A DNA stretch of 64,000 nucleotides from Eubacterium sp. (GCA_016292095.1 JAEFAB010000074.1:1-64000), one strand, 5' to 3'; positions 34,972-45,499 are shown, counted from the stretch's first letter. The notes: generated by a model not told the origin, from the letters alone. Program-made: numbers and translations.

Positions 34972-37900
34972 TTGATACCTCTTCTATCTTTATTTCATCG
35001 CCCAGTGTCACAGAATAAATAATCATTTCCGACACTTCAATTCCTGCAATCTGTTCCAACGCTTTCTGATAACTTTCCAGTTGTACGTGATACTTATCCA
35101 CCAATTGCTGCAAAGTTTTCACCTTGTCTGTTTTGTAGTCTGCCAAAACAAACTTTCCGTTTTCCAGAAAACAAACATCAATAATTCCCTGAATGACAAC
35201 CATGTCTTCTGTGGGAGCAAGATGCTCTTTTCCGGCCAACGATGCTGCCGGAACGCCCATCAGGAATTTTCTTTCCCGATATAATTCTCCTCGTTGCGCC
35301 GCCTGCTTCATTCGTCGGAACAACTCTGTATCTGTAAACTTTACAATATCTGCACAATTAATGCAATCTGCTTCTTCTTTACTAAGCAAACCTTTTTCCA
35401 CATATTCCTCAATGAACTGTTCAACCATTTCCGAAGTATATTCTTCCACGGACATATCCAACAATTCAAAGACACGGTGATATGCCGTACCTCTCTTTGC
35501 ACCGGTAAGTCCTGTTTCAGCATCTTGTTGCTTTTCAAAATCAGGAATTATTTCTTCCAATTCCGGCTCCGGCTTTTCTCCAAACAACGCCGTTCCATCC
35601 TGCATTTCTTCATAAGCCATACTTTGCTTTTTAATTTCCGAAACGCTTGCCTTGGAGTACATGGAAATGTAGTCTTTGTACGGATATTCAAATTCCAACA
35701 TTTCTTTCAGTTTCTGTGGGTCTGCTTGGGAAGCAGCGTCCTTCAACAACAGCCGGAACTCTTCCTTTTCCATCTGGTCTTTGACTTGGTCCTCAAATAA
35801 ATGGCGGAAAATATCTTCTTCCTCCACAACAGAAAGGGAATAACAACTGTCTTTCTCGTAATCCTCGTTCTCTTTTCTCAGTTCCATCTCTTCTTCCTGA
35901 AGAATTTCCATCTCCGGTCGCACATCCTCAAAGGCTTTGTTTTTCCCCAAGGTATTCCCCATCCAGTCAAAAAAGCTGTTCTTCAACAAAACATCTGTGT
36001 AAGGCATCACCGAATTGCGGTAATAACGCAGACCTGCGTAATCGCCTATGGTTTTACTCGCATTTGCACATCTTCCGGTAATAAACAATTTCTCCTGGGC
36101 TCTGGTCATGGCTACGTAAAGAATTCGCATCTTTTCAGCCACATCTTCTTCTTTTTGTCGTTCCTTAATCCATCGTTTATAGAAAGTTTCTTCTTTTGTT
36201 CTCAGGACAGGATCAATACAGTCCACGCCGATATTGCCATCGTCATCCACTAAGATCTTATCCCGATCCTTTCCGGAACCGGCGGAAGTTTCACAGAGAA
36301 ATACCACCGGAAACTGCAAACCTTTACTTTTATGAATGGTCATAATTCTTACAAGATTGTCCTGCTCCCCTACGGTAGACATTTCTCCTTCGTCACCGGA
36401 CACTTTCTTAATCCGTTCAATATAACGGGTAAAGTTGAACAGTCCTTTATAACTGGTCGCATCATAATTGACTGCTTTTTCCTTTAATGCCTCTAAATTC
36501 ATTTGACGGCGACGTCCGTTTGGCATTGCCTGAATATATAAGTCATATCCGGTTACTCTTAGGATTTCCTGTATCAGTTCATAGACCGTCGTATACGGAA
36601 CCATATCCCGGAACCTCTTTAACGTAGTAAGGAACTGTTCCACTTTTGCCTTCAGTTTTTCGTCGGTTCCATCTAAAAAATAATATTCCACAGATTCGTA
36701 GAAATTCTTTCGATGCGACTCCATTTTAATTTTGGCAAGTTCTTCTTCCGAAAAGCCGAACATCGGACTGCACAGCGTTCCAACCAACGGAATATCCTGA
36801 TATGGATTATTAATGACTGTCAGGAAATCGATCATTGCCCTCACTTCAATAGTATCGTAGAACCCTGTCTTTTTTTCTGCGTAAGAAGGGATACCTAACG
36901 CCTCCAACTGTTCCTGATAACTTTCGCTCACATTTTTAACCGTGCGAAGTAAGATTGCAATATCCCGATATTCCACCGGACGCATTTCCCCTTTTTTCTT
37001 CGTAATCTTCCTCCCACTTTTTGGGTTGGTGATTTCACGAATCTTCTGTGCTACAAAGGCCGGTTCATTTTCCGCTTCTTTGGTTTCCAAAATGATAAAT
37101 TCCGTATTCTGATTTTGTCCTTCCGGTACTTCATCATAGTCCACAGATCCTAAAGTCAGACGATTTTCATTTTTATAGTCAATTCCTCCCAGTTCCTTAT
37201 GCATCAGATAATCAAACAGATAATTAACACTGTCAATTATCTCCCGTCTGCTTCGGAAGTTTTTATCCAGAATAATTCTGCAACTATCCTGGGTACAATC
37301 CTCTGAATAAGTATCGAATTTACTCAAAAACAGTTTCGGTTCCGCCTGACGGAATTTGTAAATACTCTGCTTCACATCTCCCACCATAAACATATTGTTC
37401 ACACCACGTCCATTTGCAACTGCAGACAGGATTGCCTCCTGAATGTAGTTACTGTCCTGATATTCATCAATCATGATTTCGTAAAACTGCTTTGCCATAT
37501 TCTTTGCCACTTCTGATGGATGGAGATTTCCTTCCTCGTCTCTGTCATTTAAAATACGAAGAGCCAAATGTGCCTGATCCGTAAAGTCAATAATCCCCTT
37601 TTCCAGTTTCTTTTCGCGAAACCGTATCATAAAATCTTCTGTAAGATTTTGAATCATCTTCACGGAACCGGAACTCATTTTAATCTCTTCAACAATTTCT
37701 TTAATATTTTGTTTAAAGGCCTTATCCAACAATTCGAACTTGCAATATTTCACAATCATAGTCTTTAATCCGCCAATCTGCGTTTTTAAATCCGGATTAA
37801 AGTCCGCCGGAAATTTCACTGTGACGGATTTTCTGATATCTTCCAATGCCTTTCTGATGTCCATATAGTGCTCTTTGGATGCAGCAAGTCCGACAACATC

Positions 37901-38656
37901 AGCAACCTTTTCCAATGCTTCCGCAGTAGACGATGCATTGCACTGATACATTCTGCTTGCCGCTTCCTCCAATCTGCTTTTAAACTCTGCAAGAATCTTT
38001 CGGTAATGAGCGATAAAGTCTTTATATAACTGTGTTTCTTCCAACTCTTCCACGGATTGGATTTCGTAAATCTTACTGCAGTTTTGAAGCCACTCTTCCG
38101 GATTATACTGCCCAATGGCAGAATAATACAATTCCTTAATCAGGCCCCCGATTTCATCCTTCATTTTGGATGTAGTGTACTGCTGAGCCAAATTCATAAA
38201 TTCCGGTTCGGCTTCTTCATACCGCTCTTCCAGAAGTTCCTGAATGATATCAGACTGCATCATTTCCAATTCCACTTCATCTCCGATGCGATAGTTCGGA
38301 TCCATATCGATTTGTTCAAAATGTTCCTTCACAACTCTGGTACAGAAACTGTCGATGGTCGTAATCTGAGCACTGTGAATTAAAGACAGCTGTTTCCTGA
38401 TATTGTCATTTTCCGGAAATTGCTCTGCCAGTTCATCCAAACGTTCCCGAACACGTTCCTTCATTTCCGAGGCAGCCGCACGGGTAAATGTCACTACCAG
38501 CAATTCGTCAATATCTACCGGATTTTCCGAATCTGTTATCATCTGAATAATTCGTTCCACCAACACGGCAGTCTTTCCGGAGCCTGCCGCAGCAGCAACC
38601 AGTATATTTCTTCCTCTTGTATCAATTACTTTTTTCTGTTTCTCAGTCCAATTCAT
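34949..38656 (-). CDS. addA: ATP-dependent helicase/nuclease subunit A
   Basis: The start at 38656 (MNWTEKQKKVID) is preceded by AGGAG; the ORF-track start is 15 codons longer. The 1235-residue UvrD-like helicase has Walker A AAAGSGKTAVL, helicase motif II IDEYQDSN, motif IV to VI segments (TIHKSKGLQFPVVF, YVAMTRAQEKL) and a C-terminal RecB-type nuclease (ADYKTDKV). With AddB it resects double-strand breaks up to a Chi-like site and loads RecA. It begins 13 bases after addB. The downstream S66 gene overlaps its end by 23 bases. Confidence 0.97.
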   Translation of the reverse strand: MNWTEKQKKVIDTRGRNILVAAAAGSGKTAVLVERIIQMITDSENPVDIDELLVVTFTRAAASEMKERVRERLDELAEQFPENDNIRKQLSLIHSAQITTIDSFCTRVVKEHFEQIDMDPNYRIGDEVELEMMQSDIIQELLEERYEEAEPEFMNLAQQYTTSKMKDEIGGLIKELYYSAIGQYNPEEWLQNCSKIYEIQSVEELEETQLYKDFIAHYRKILAEFKSRLEEAASRMYQCNASSTAEALEKVADVVGLAASKEHYMDIRKALEDIRKSVTVKFPADFNPDLKTQIGGLKTMIVKYCKFELLDKAFKQNIKEIVEEIKMSSGSVKMIQNLTEDFMIRFREKKLEKGIIDFTDQAHLALRILNDRDEEGNLHPSEVAKNMAKQFYEIMIDEYQDSNYIQEAILSAVANGRGVNNMFMVGDVKQSIYKFRQAEPKLFLSKFDTYSEDCTQDSCRIILDKNFRSRREIIDSVNYLFDYLMHKELGGIDYKNENRLTLGSVDYDEVPEGQNQNTEFIILETKEAENEPAFVAQKIREITNPKSGRKITKKKGEMRPVEYRDIAILLRTVKNVSESYQEQLEALGIPSYAEKKTGFYDTIEVRAMIDFLTVINNPYQDIPLVGTLCSPMFGFSEEELAKIKMESHRKNFYESVEYYFLDGTDEKLKAKVEQFLTTLKRFRDMVPYTTVYELIQEILRVTGYDLYIQAMPNGRRRQMNLEALKEKAVNYDATSYKGLFNFTRYIERIKKVSGDEGEMSTVGEQDNLVRIMTIHKSKGLQFPVVFLCETSAGSGKDRDKILVDDDGNIGVDCIDPVLRTKEETFYKRWIKERQKEEDVAEKMRILYVAMTRAQEKLFITGRCANASKTIGDYAGLRYYRNSVMPYTDVLLKNSFFDWMGNTLGKNKAFEDVRPEMEILQEEEMELRKENEDYEKDSCYSLSVVEEEDIFRHLFEDQVKDQMEKEEFRLLLKDAASQADPQKLKEMLEFEYPYKDYISMYSKASVSEIKKQSMAYEEMQDGTALFGEKPEPELEEIIPDFEKQQDAETGLTGAKRGTAYHRVFELLDMSVEEYTSEMVEQFIEEYVEKGLLSKEEADCINCADIVKFTDTELFRRMKQAAQRGELYRERKFLMGVPAASLAGKEHLAPTEDMVVIQGIIDVCFLENGKFVLADYKTDKVKTLQQLVDKYHVQLESYQKALEQIAGIEVSEMIIYSVTLGDEIKIEEVSNDYSGKN

Positions 38657-38669
38657 CTGAATTCTCCTA

Positions 38670-41600
38670 CTATTCTTTCGCCGAGTCCTCCTCGCCGGCA
38701 TTCTTCCTATCCAACATATCCTTTACCTGTTGCAAATCCCAGGAATCCGGTTCCCGGAAATGCCCACCTAATTTTCTGTCAAATCCGCAGATTGCTCCGA
38801 AACTACAATATTCACAGGCTTCCTTCATTGGATTCACTGCAATCTTTCCCTGAAAGATCTGCTCCTGCAGGTGGTCCGCCACATCGGAAACATAATCAAT
38901 TAATTGTTCAAAATGCTTTGTATCCAAGATGCCTTTTTCCTCCGGCGTGCCATCACGTTTTGCAGAAACCGGCAATACTTTTGATTTTCCTTTTTTACTC
39001 AAGGCATTTTCATCCATTGCTTCAATGATTTCCGGATTGTCATTCACCAAACCGGTCATTCGATATTTTTCGTACTTACTTTCATTGATTGCATTCTGCA
39101 TTTCTTCCGGCGATACATCTGAGGAAGGCTTTTTCACATAAGGATTATCAATATGGAAATACAATCCTCCTGCCGGCAATACTTTTTTGTCCGGATACTT
39201 TTTCTGTTCATAGGCAATTGCATCTTTCAGGTAAATCATCAGCTGTAACTGCAATCCCATAACCGTATTCTGAATGCTAAAAGTCGTATTTCCCGATTTA
39301 TAGTCAATGACTTTAACATACACTTCATTTTCCTGTTCCAATACATCGACACGGTCAATTCGTCCATGTTCCACTCGTAATTCATATTCCGCCGGTTTAA
39401 ACTTTCCTGCACGAATATGCTTGATCAAAGTATCCACCGTACATTCCGCAGTTTCCTTTACCTGCTGTTTGATAAATGCACTTCTGGCAGAACTGTCCAA
39501 CATATCATTCTCATAGGCATTCACAACTCTCTCCACACTGGAATCCACCAATTCTTTTCCCTGATCCCAATCCATGGTTTTCCAATCCAGATTTTGTCTC
39601 TGAACTTCATTGAAGAAATCATCAATAGTCCCGTGGTATAAGTTTCCAATATCGAAAGCCGCCAACTGAAAGACATCCCGTTCTCTCAGTTTCAATCCGT
39701 CGTTTAAGAAGAAACGATACGCACAACCTGCGAAACGCTCAATCTGTGTAATTCCAATATTGCTTTTATTTTCGTACATCTTCTTCGCCAGCTCCGGTGT
39801 CAGTACCGGTTGTTTCATCTTGTAAAAAGCTCCCTGTTCCACTTTGTCCATCAGTGCACCGGTATCTTCTTCCTGTTTCATGTAAGAGGACAATTCTAAA
39901 AATTTCTGCGGGTTTTCCAGACTGTCAAAATCCCGTATCCGCTCTGCCACATAAGACATGGCAATTCGCTTGTTGGAAATACTATCATAAGAAACATGAT
40001 TCTTTTCATTTCCGTACCGCCTTATATTTTTAAACAATCTTCCCACTTCGGAAATCAAATAGGATGCTCTCGCCGTTGTCCCATCAAAAGCTGTTTGGTG
40101 GTAGCACAAATAAAGCTGTTCTGTCGGCTTTGCAAACAGAGAATACAAATACAGTCTCTGTTGGAACAACCCTTCTTTTGCCGTCGGTGCCAGAACGTAA
40201 CTCTTTTCTTCCAGCAGTTCACGGTCTCTGTCCGTAATAACACTGCCACTCGGCGCCTGTTTTGGAATAATGCCATCATTTACTCCAAGAATAAACAGCA
40301 CCTTTTTCGTATCCTTTAATCGGGAGCGTTCAATATCTCCCACCATTACCGTATCCATCCCCGGTGGAATAATTCCCACCTTAATGGTTTCAAAGCCGGT
40401 TTCCAGAATTTTACGATATTCCGTCAGGGTCACTTTTGCGTCCCCCAGCAACCCGGTCAGCTGATTAAAAAGCCCAATAATCGCTTCGTAGGTCTGCTGA
40501 TATTCCTTTTCCTTGCTCAGTTCTCCATTCTTATGGAATACAGCCGTGTATTCCGCCAATTTTCGTTGTATTTCAAGAGAAACAGTAAAATGGTAGACTG
40601 CCTTTGTTAATGTCAAAATCGTGGCATTTTTTTGTTTTAATTCCTTTCGGAAAGGTTCAATCAGTTCCCTTAGTGATTCTCTTGCTCCATTGACCCGTTC
40701 CAGGTGATCCTCATCCATATTTTTATATATTTTTCCCCATTTTCTGGCATAACTGTTGTAACCACGTTTTCCGGAACGTAAGACGTAATTTTCCAGTAAA
40801 TCAATATCTTCCCGTTCAATATCCGTAATGCCCAAACGCAGGAATCGAAATACAGAATCAAAAGAGAAATCCTGTTCAATCATGCCAATGGCTGCAATCA
40901 TTCCGTCTACAAACGGATTGTTTGCAATACTACGCTTATGGTCAATAAACACCGGGATTTCATACTGTTCAAAAATCTCGTCCACAAAACGATAATACGT
41001 TTCCATATCTCCGGTAATTATGGCAAAATCATTATATCGGTATCCCTTTTTGGAAACCAATTCAGATATTTTTGAAGCCACAAAAACAACTTCTCCGTAA
41101 GGGTCTTTCATTTCACCAATGGAAATCCCCTCATTTCTGATTTCCAACGGTTCCACTCCGGTATTTTGGAACAGATTATTCTCCGCAAAACAAAGTGGTT
41201 CATTTTCTCTAATACGATAAGGTGGTTCGTCTTTTCCAACAACGATCATAGGTTTCACATTGACCCCGTTTTGCTCTGCCAAAACAGATAAGTGCTTTAA
41301 CGTTTCCTTGCTCAACGCAAACAAATCCATTTTGGAATAATTGGAAAAACTCTTTTCTCTTTCCGGCAGTGTCACGGCAACCACCACTTCTTTGGCATAT
41401 TTCAGCAACAACTCCAACACCTGATACTGCACCGGTGTAAAACCGGTAAATCCGTCAAAGTACAAAGACGAATTTTTGATTAGTTCGGAGCTTGCAATAT
41501 ATTTACAGAAAATTTTCAATACATCTTCTGTCGTAATCATTTTCTCCTGAATATATTTTTCAAAGGCCTCATAGATTTTTTGAATATCTTTTAACTTATG

Positions 41601-42056
41601 AACCAGGGACAGACTCTCCACTTCTCCCATCATCTGTTCCACATTCTCAACAGATATTCCGTATTGTTTCAATTCCGACAATACACTTTTCATTTTCTCG
41701 GCAAATCCCGGATTATCCGCCTTCTTCTTGTAAATAACCAGTTCTTCTCTGCACTGCAACAGAACTTTTCGCATCACAAGTGTTTTTCCCAGGTCGTCCA
41801 TAACCTGAAATCCGGTATAACCCTGTTCTTCAAAAACCGCATAGGCCAATCTGTAAAAGCTGGTCACTTCAATATTAAAGCTTCCGTGCTTCTCCTGCTG
41901 TTCCAATATTTCTTTCTGGGTTTCCAGAGAATACTGCTCCGGAACAACAGCAATGAAATTCTCATTTTCTTTTTGGCCAGCCGCCTCAATCATCATCTGA
42001 TGCATCCGATATGACTTTCCGGCTCCTGCCTTTCCGATAATAAATTGTAATGCCAT
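38670..42056 (-). CDS. addB: ATP-dependent helicase/nuclease subunit B
   Basis: The 1128-residue protein starts FIIGKAGAGKSYRM (Walker A) and has a degenerate helicase body and a C-terminal RecB-type nuclease (VKVIDYKSGNTTF). The Fe-S cluster ligands are visible: a single Cys in ERFAGCAYRFF before the nuclease and CEYCSFGAIC near the end, giving C...CX2CX5C, as in Bacillus AddB where the cluster stabilises the nuclease. It is the first gene of the addB-addA-S66-sufC-sufB run. Its promoter should lie in the 235-base divergent gap upstream, but no clear box was picked out. Confidence 0.96.
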   Translation of the reverse strand: MALQFIIGKAGAGKSYRMHQMMIEAAGQKENENFIAVVPEQYSLETQKEILEQQEKHGSFNIEVTSFYRLAYAVFEEQGYTGFQVMDDLGKTLVMRKVLLQCREELVIYKKKADNPGFAEKMKSVLSELKQYGISVENVEQMMGEVESLSLVHKLKDIQKIYEAFEKYIQEKMITTEDVLKIFCKYIASSELIKNSSLYFDGFTGFTPVQYQVLELLLKYAKEVVVAVTLPEREKSFSNYSKMDLFALSKETLKHLSVLAEQNGVNVKPMIVVGKDEPPYRIRENEPLCFAENNLFQNTGVEPLEIRNEGISIGEMKDPYGEVVFVASKISELVSKKGYRYNDFAIITGDMETYYRFVDEIFEQYEIPVFIDHKRSIANNPFVDGMIAAIGMIEQDFSFDSVFRFLRLGITDIEREDIDLLENYVLRSGKRGYNSYARKWGKIYKNMDEDHLERVNGARESLRELIEPFRKELKQKNATILTLTKAVYHFTVSLEIQRKLAEYTAVFHKNGELSKEKEYQQTYEAIIGLFNQLTGLLGDAKVTLTEYRKILETGFETIKVGIIPPGMDTVMVGDIERSRLKDTKKVLFILGVNDGIIPKQAPSGSVITDRDRELLEEKSYVLAPTAKEGLFQQRLYLYSLFAKPTEQLYLCYHQTAFDGTTARASYLISEVGRLFKNIRRYGNEKNHVSYDSISNKRIAMSYVAERIRDFDSLENPQKFLELSSYMKQEEDTGALMDKVEQGAFYKMKQPVLTPELAKKMYENKSNIGITQIERFAGCAYRFFLNDGLKLRERDVFQLAAFDIGNLYHGTIDDFFNEVQRQNLDWKTMDWDQGKELVDSSVERVVNAYENDMLDSSARSAFIKQQVKETAECTVDTLIKHIRAGKFKPAEYELRVEHGRIDRVDVLEQENEVYVKVIDYKSGNTTFSIQNTVMGLQLQLMIYLKDAIAYEQKKYPDKKVLPAGGLYFHIDNPYVKKPSSDVSPEEMQNAINESKYEKYRMTGLVNDNPEIIEAMDENALSKKGKSKVLPVSAKRDGTPEEKGILDTKHFEQLIDYVSDVADHLQEQIFQGKIAVNPMKEACEYCSFGAICGFDRKLGGHFREPDSWDLQQVKDMLDRKNAGEEDSAKE

Positions 42057-42290
42057 GGATGTTTACCTCGCTTCATCTTTTCACGAACATTTTCTCATTT
42101 TTGATGTCCCAAAAATGACACTCATATGTAGTAGTATAAACCTAAAAATGCATTTTTAACAGCTAGTTTTTGAGATAATACACTAACCAGATCATAACTC
42201 ATCCTTTCTATGCACAAAGTTTTTTATGCATACTTTCCGGGAAGCAATAATAGATTAGACTATAACATTAATTCGTTTGAAGGAGTGCTT

Positions 42291-42737
42291 ATGTCAGGTA
42301 ATCCGAAATTTGTGGTTTTTCATTTAAAAGAACTTATATATACAGTGGTTTTTGTACTGTTGGGGATTGTTTTTTTGATTTCACTAATCCTGATGTTCAG
42401 TCAAAAAGGCGGGCAAAAAAAAGAGGAGCAAACTACCGACAACATATATAATGCCGGTGTCTACACCTCTTCTATTACGCTTAACGGAAATCCAATGGAT
42501 ATTACCGTTACTTTAGATTCCAATCATATTAATTCCATTAAAATGGAGAATGTCAGCGATGCCATTGCTACAATGTATCCGTTGGTTCAGCCTTCTTTTG
42601 AAGATATTGCCAATCAGATTGTTACAACCCAATCGCTAGATAACATCCGGTTTTCGGAAGATTATCATTACACTTATACCTTGCATTATGATGAGATTTG
42701 CCATCTCATCGATTCCGCAAAAGTATCCGCGGATTAG
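42291..42737 (+). CDS. Membrane-anchored small protein, FMN-binding-domain-like
   Basis: The start at 42291 (MSGNPKF) follows AAGGAG; the 27 extra codons of the track ORF have no ribosome site. The 148-residue protein has one membrane helix (about 13-36), a short charged linker and an extracytoplasmic domain with YNAGVYTSSITLNGNPMDITV and NQIVTTQSLDNI. That pattern resembles the first half of the FMN_bind domain but the SGAT flavinylation motif is absent. The gene stands alone on the plus strand, divergent from addB and convergent with nadE; its stop codon overlaps that of nadE. No function can be assigned. Confidence 0.75.
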   Translation: MSGNPKFVVFHLKELIYTVVFVLLGIVFLISLILMFSQKGGQKKEEQTTDNIYNAGVYTSSITLNGNPMDITVTLDSNHINSIKMENVSDAIATMYPLVQPSFEDIANQIVTTQSLDNIRFSEDYHYTYTLHYDEICHLIDSAKVSAD

Positions 42738-44656
42738 TATAATTCTTCCAGCCATTCTTTGACGCAGGCATCACTTGGCATACGCAGGTCGCCTCGCGGA
42801 GAAACTGCAACAGAACCAACTTTTGGTCCGTCCGGAAGGCAGCTTCGCTTAAACTGCTGGGAGAAGAATCTTCTGTAAAATGTCTGAAGCCATTTCAGAA
42901 TGGTTTCATCGTCATATTTTCCCTGGAATGCTTTCTTTGCCAGGAATAATACCTTTTTGGGTGCATAGCCGAAACGAAGTACATAATAAAGGAAAAAGTC
43001 ATGCAATTCGTATGGTCCTACCAGATCTTCTGTTTTCTGGGATATCACACCATCCTTTGGCGGCAATAATTCCGGACTTACCGGTGTGTCTAAAACGTCC
43101 AACAAAATCTTTGTCAACTGTTCATCTTCACAGGTATCCGCATAGTAACGAACCAAATGTCTTACCAGTGTTTTAGGCACGCCGCTGTTTACGCCATACA
43201 TTGACATGTGATCGCCGTTGTAGGTTGCCCAACCCAGAGCGAGTTCCGACAAATCGCCGGTTCCAATAACCATTCCGTTAAATTCATTTGCCAAGTCCAT
43301 TAAGAGATAAGTTCTCTGTCTTGCCTGTGCATTTTCATAAGTCACATCCTTGTTTTCCATATCGTGACCAATCTGATTTAAATGAAGGGTTGTAGCTTCG
43401 GAAATATTGATTTCCTTGAATTCACATCCCAAAATGTCGATTAAGGTTACCGCATTGGTGTAAGTACGGTCTGTTGTTCCGTATCCCGGCATAGTTACTG
43501 CAAGGATTCCTTTACGGGAAAGCCCCAACATATCAAATGCACGAACTGTTACCAACAATGCCAGTGTAGAATCCAACCCACCGGATATGCCTACAACAGC
43601 ACACTTACAGTTGGTATGCTCTAAACGCTTCTTCAATCCCATCGATTGAATATTTAATATTTCTTCACAGCGTTTGTTTCGCTCTGCTTCGTTGGATGGT
43701 ACGAAAGGTGCCGGATCCACAAAACGATTCACATCACTGTCCACAAGTTCCATGGAAATATATTCTTCTGTGTACTCTTCTTCCACATCGATTTCAAAGG
43801 TATTCATCCTTCTTCTTTCCGCAACCAAACGGTCCAAATCAATATCAGCAATAACGGTTTCATTTTTGAAACGCTGAGATTCTGCCAGAATATTGCCATT
43901 TTCTGCAATCAGATTATGTCCGGCAAAAACAAGGTCTGTAGAAGACTCGCCCTCACCGGCGTCAGCATAAATGTATGCTGAAACAGTTCTTGCGGACTGA
44001 CCGGATACTAACGTTCTTCGATAACTGTCTTTTCCGGTCAGTTCATCGCTGGCTGAAAGGTTGGCAATGACTGTGGCACCATGAAGAGCATGACTTGTGC
44101 TAGGTGGGTGCGGTACCCACAAATCCTCACAGATTTCCAAAGCAAGTTCCAATCCCGGAATATTTTCAAAAACAAACTTTGTTCTCGGTGAGAAACTGCA
44201 GCAAATTTCATCGCCATCTTCATCTACGCCAACCTGGATTTCTCCATCCACGTCTTTACCGGAAACAAAATGTCTCTGCTCATAGAATTCCGAATAATTT
44301 GGCAAATAGCTCTTTGGAACAACACCACATACTTCGCCGCCATAAAGCACTGCCCCAACATTGTACAATTTATTCTTGTATACCATCGGTAATCCTACCA
44401 CTACGGTTATTTCCATACCCTCGCAGTAATCGGCAATTACCTGTAACTGTGCTTTCGCATTTTCAAGCAATGTAGTCTGCCAAAACAAGTCACTACAGGT
44501 ATATCCGGTAATACATAATTCCGGGAAGACTACAAGCTGAACTTTCTCTTTATATACTTCATCAATTTTCTTACATATTTCACCGGCATTATACCCACAA
44601 TCTCCTACTTTGATTTTCGGTGTCACTGCCGCAACTTTTAAAAATCCGTTTCTCAT
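42734..44656 (-). CDS. nadE: Glutamine-dependent NAD+ synthase
   Basis: The 640-residue enzyme joins an N-terminal nitrilase-type glutaminase (about 1-290; catalytic Glu in FPELCITGY, Lys in PKSYLPNYSEFYEQR, Cys in LEICEDLWVP) to a C-terminal NAD synthetase with the ATP loop GISGGLDSTLAL. Ammonia released by the first domain amidates nicotinic acid adenine dinucleotide. The length is typical of the fused glutamine-dependent form. A CinA-like NMN deamidase gene elsewhere in the window (24 kb) would feed the same salvage route. Confidence 0.96.
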   Translation of the reverse strand: MRNGFLKVAAVTPKIKVGDCGYNAGEICKKIDEVYKEKVQLVVFPELCITGYTCSDLFWQTTLLENAKAQLQVIADYCEGMEITVVVGLPMVYKNKLYNVGAVLYGGEVCGVVPKSYLPNYSEFYEQRHFVSGKDVDGEIQVGVDEDGDEICCSFSPRTKFVFENIPGLELALEICEDLWVPHPPSTSHALHGATVIANLSASDELTGKDSYRRTLVSGQSARTVSAYIYADAGEGESSTDLVFAGHNLIAENGNILAESQRFKNETVIADIDLDRLVAERRRMNTFEIDVEEEYTEEYISMELVDSDVNRFVDPAPFVPSNEAERNKRCEEILNIQSMGLKKRLEHTNCKCAVVGISGGLDSTLALLVTVRAFDMLGLSRKGILAVTMPGYGTTDRTYTNAVTLIDILGCEFKEINISEATTLHLNQIGHDMENKDVTYENAQARQRTYLLMDLANEFNGMVIGTGDLSELALGWATYNGDHMSMYGVNSGVPKTLVRHLVRYYADTCEDEQLTKILLDVLDTPVSPELLPPKDGVISQKTEDLVGPYELHDFFLYYVLRFGYAPKKVLFLAKKAFQGKYDDETILKWLQTFYRRFFSQQFKRSCLPDGPKVGSVAVSPRGDLRMPSDACVKEWLEELY

Positions 44657-44731
44657 ATCTTTGATCTTCAGTCCTTTCCTAAACTTTTTTCATTATAACA
44701 TTCCAAAATTGAAATCTCAAATAGTTCTCAA

Positions 44732-45499
44732 TCAGGAGACAATAAAAGTATTGTAGCCCATCATTCTTAACTGTTGTTCTAATCCGATTGCATCGTCCAA
44801 ATTTGCAAATTCCCCAATACGCACTTTAAACAATCCGTTATCAAAAATAAGGTTTGCCTGAAAGCCCTGATTTCTCAATTCATAAACAAGATTGACTGCA
44901 AGGTTCCGGTTTCGGAATGCTCCCACCTGTACGCTGTAATTCATTCCACCGTTTCCGTAAATCCCCTGACTTCCCAGTGTATCAATAATTCCGTCGGCAA
45001 TAGCCTCACCAATCCGATCAATATTTTCATCAAACAGAAGATTGTCACTGTCCGAATTCAAGAATCCAACTTCCACCAAAACAGCAGGCATTTTCGTCCG
45101 ACGCAGCACCACCAGATTTGGTCGTTCCACTACCCCCAGATTTCTAAATCCCAGTGCCTCCAGATTTGCATTGATATTCCTTGCCAACTGTCCTTTCAAT
45201 CCGCTGTCATTGTAAACCAGCGTCTGAACTCCATCATAACTGTTTGCTGAAGGCGAGGAGTTTCTGTGAATTGATACAAACAGATTTGCTCCTGCTTCAT
45301 TTCCTTTAGTCGCCTTTTCAAACGGCGTGTCATAGACATCTGTTGTCCTTGTGTAGTCTACGGAAAAACCTGCATTTTTCAGATATCCTCCCACTCGCAT
45401 TGCCAAAGCCAGCGTGTCGTCCTTTTCCTGTCGTCCGTTGTATACAGCTCCCGGATCACTGCCTCCGTGACCGGCGTCTATCATGATTTTATATGCCAT
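44732..45499 (-). CDS. N-acetylmuramoyl-L-alanine amidase with SPOR domain (CwlC-like)
   Basis: The 255-residue protein has an Amidase_3 domain (about 1-175; zinc ligands in DAGHGGSDPGA, NGRQEKD and SIHRNSS, catalytic Glu in LVEVGFLNSDSDN) followed by a SPOR domain (about 185-255, YSVQVGAFRNRN to GYNTFIVS). It cuts the amide bond between MurNAc and the stem peptide. There is no signal peptide, and domain order and length match B. subtilis CwlC, the mother-cell lysis enzyme acting late in sporulation. A sporulation role is therefore likely but inferred. It is flanked by nadE and a lipoprotein gene. Confidence 0.92.
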   Translation of the reverse strand: MAYKIMIDAGHGGSDPGAVYNGRQEKDDTLALAMRVGGYLKNAGFSVDYTRTTDVYDTPFEKATKGNEAGANLFVSIHRNSSPSANSYDGVQTLVYNDSGLKGQLARNINANLEALGFRNLGVVERPNLVVLRRTKMPAVLVEVGFLNSDSDNLLFDENIDRIGEAIADGIIDTLGSQGIYGNGGMNYSVQVGAFRNRNLAVNLVYELRNQGFQANLIFDNGLFKVRIGEFANLDDAIGLEQQLRMMGYNTFIVS

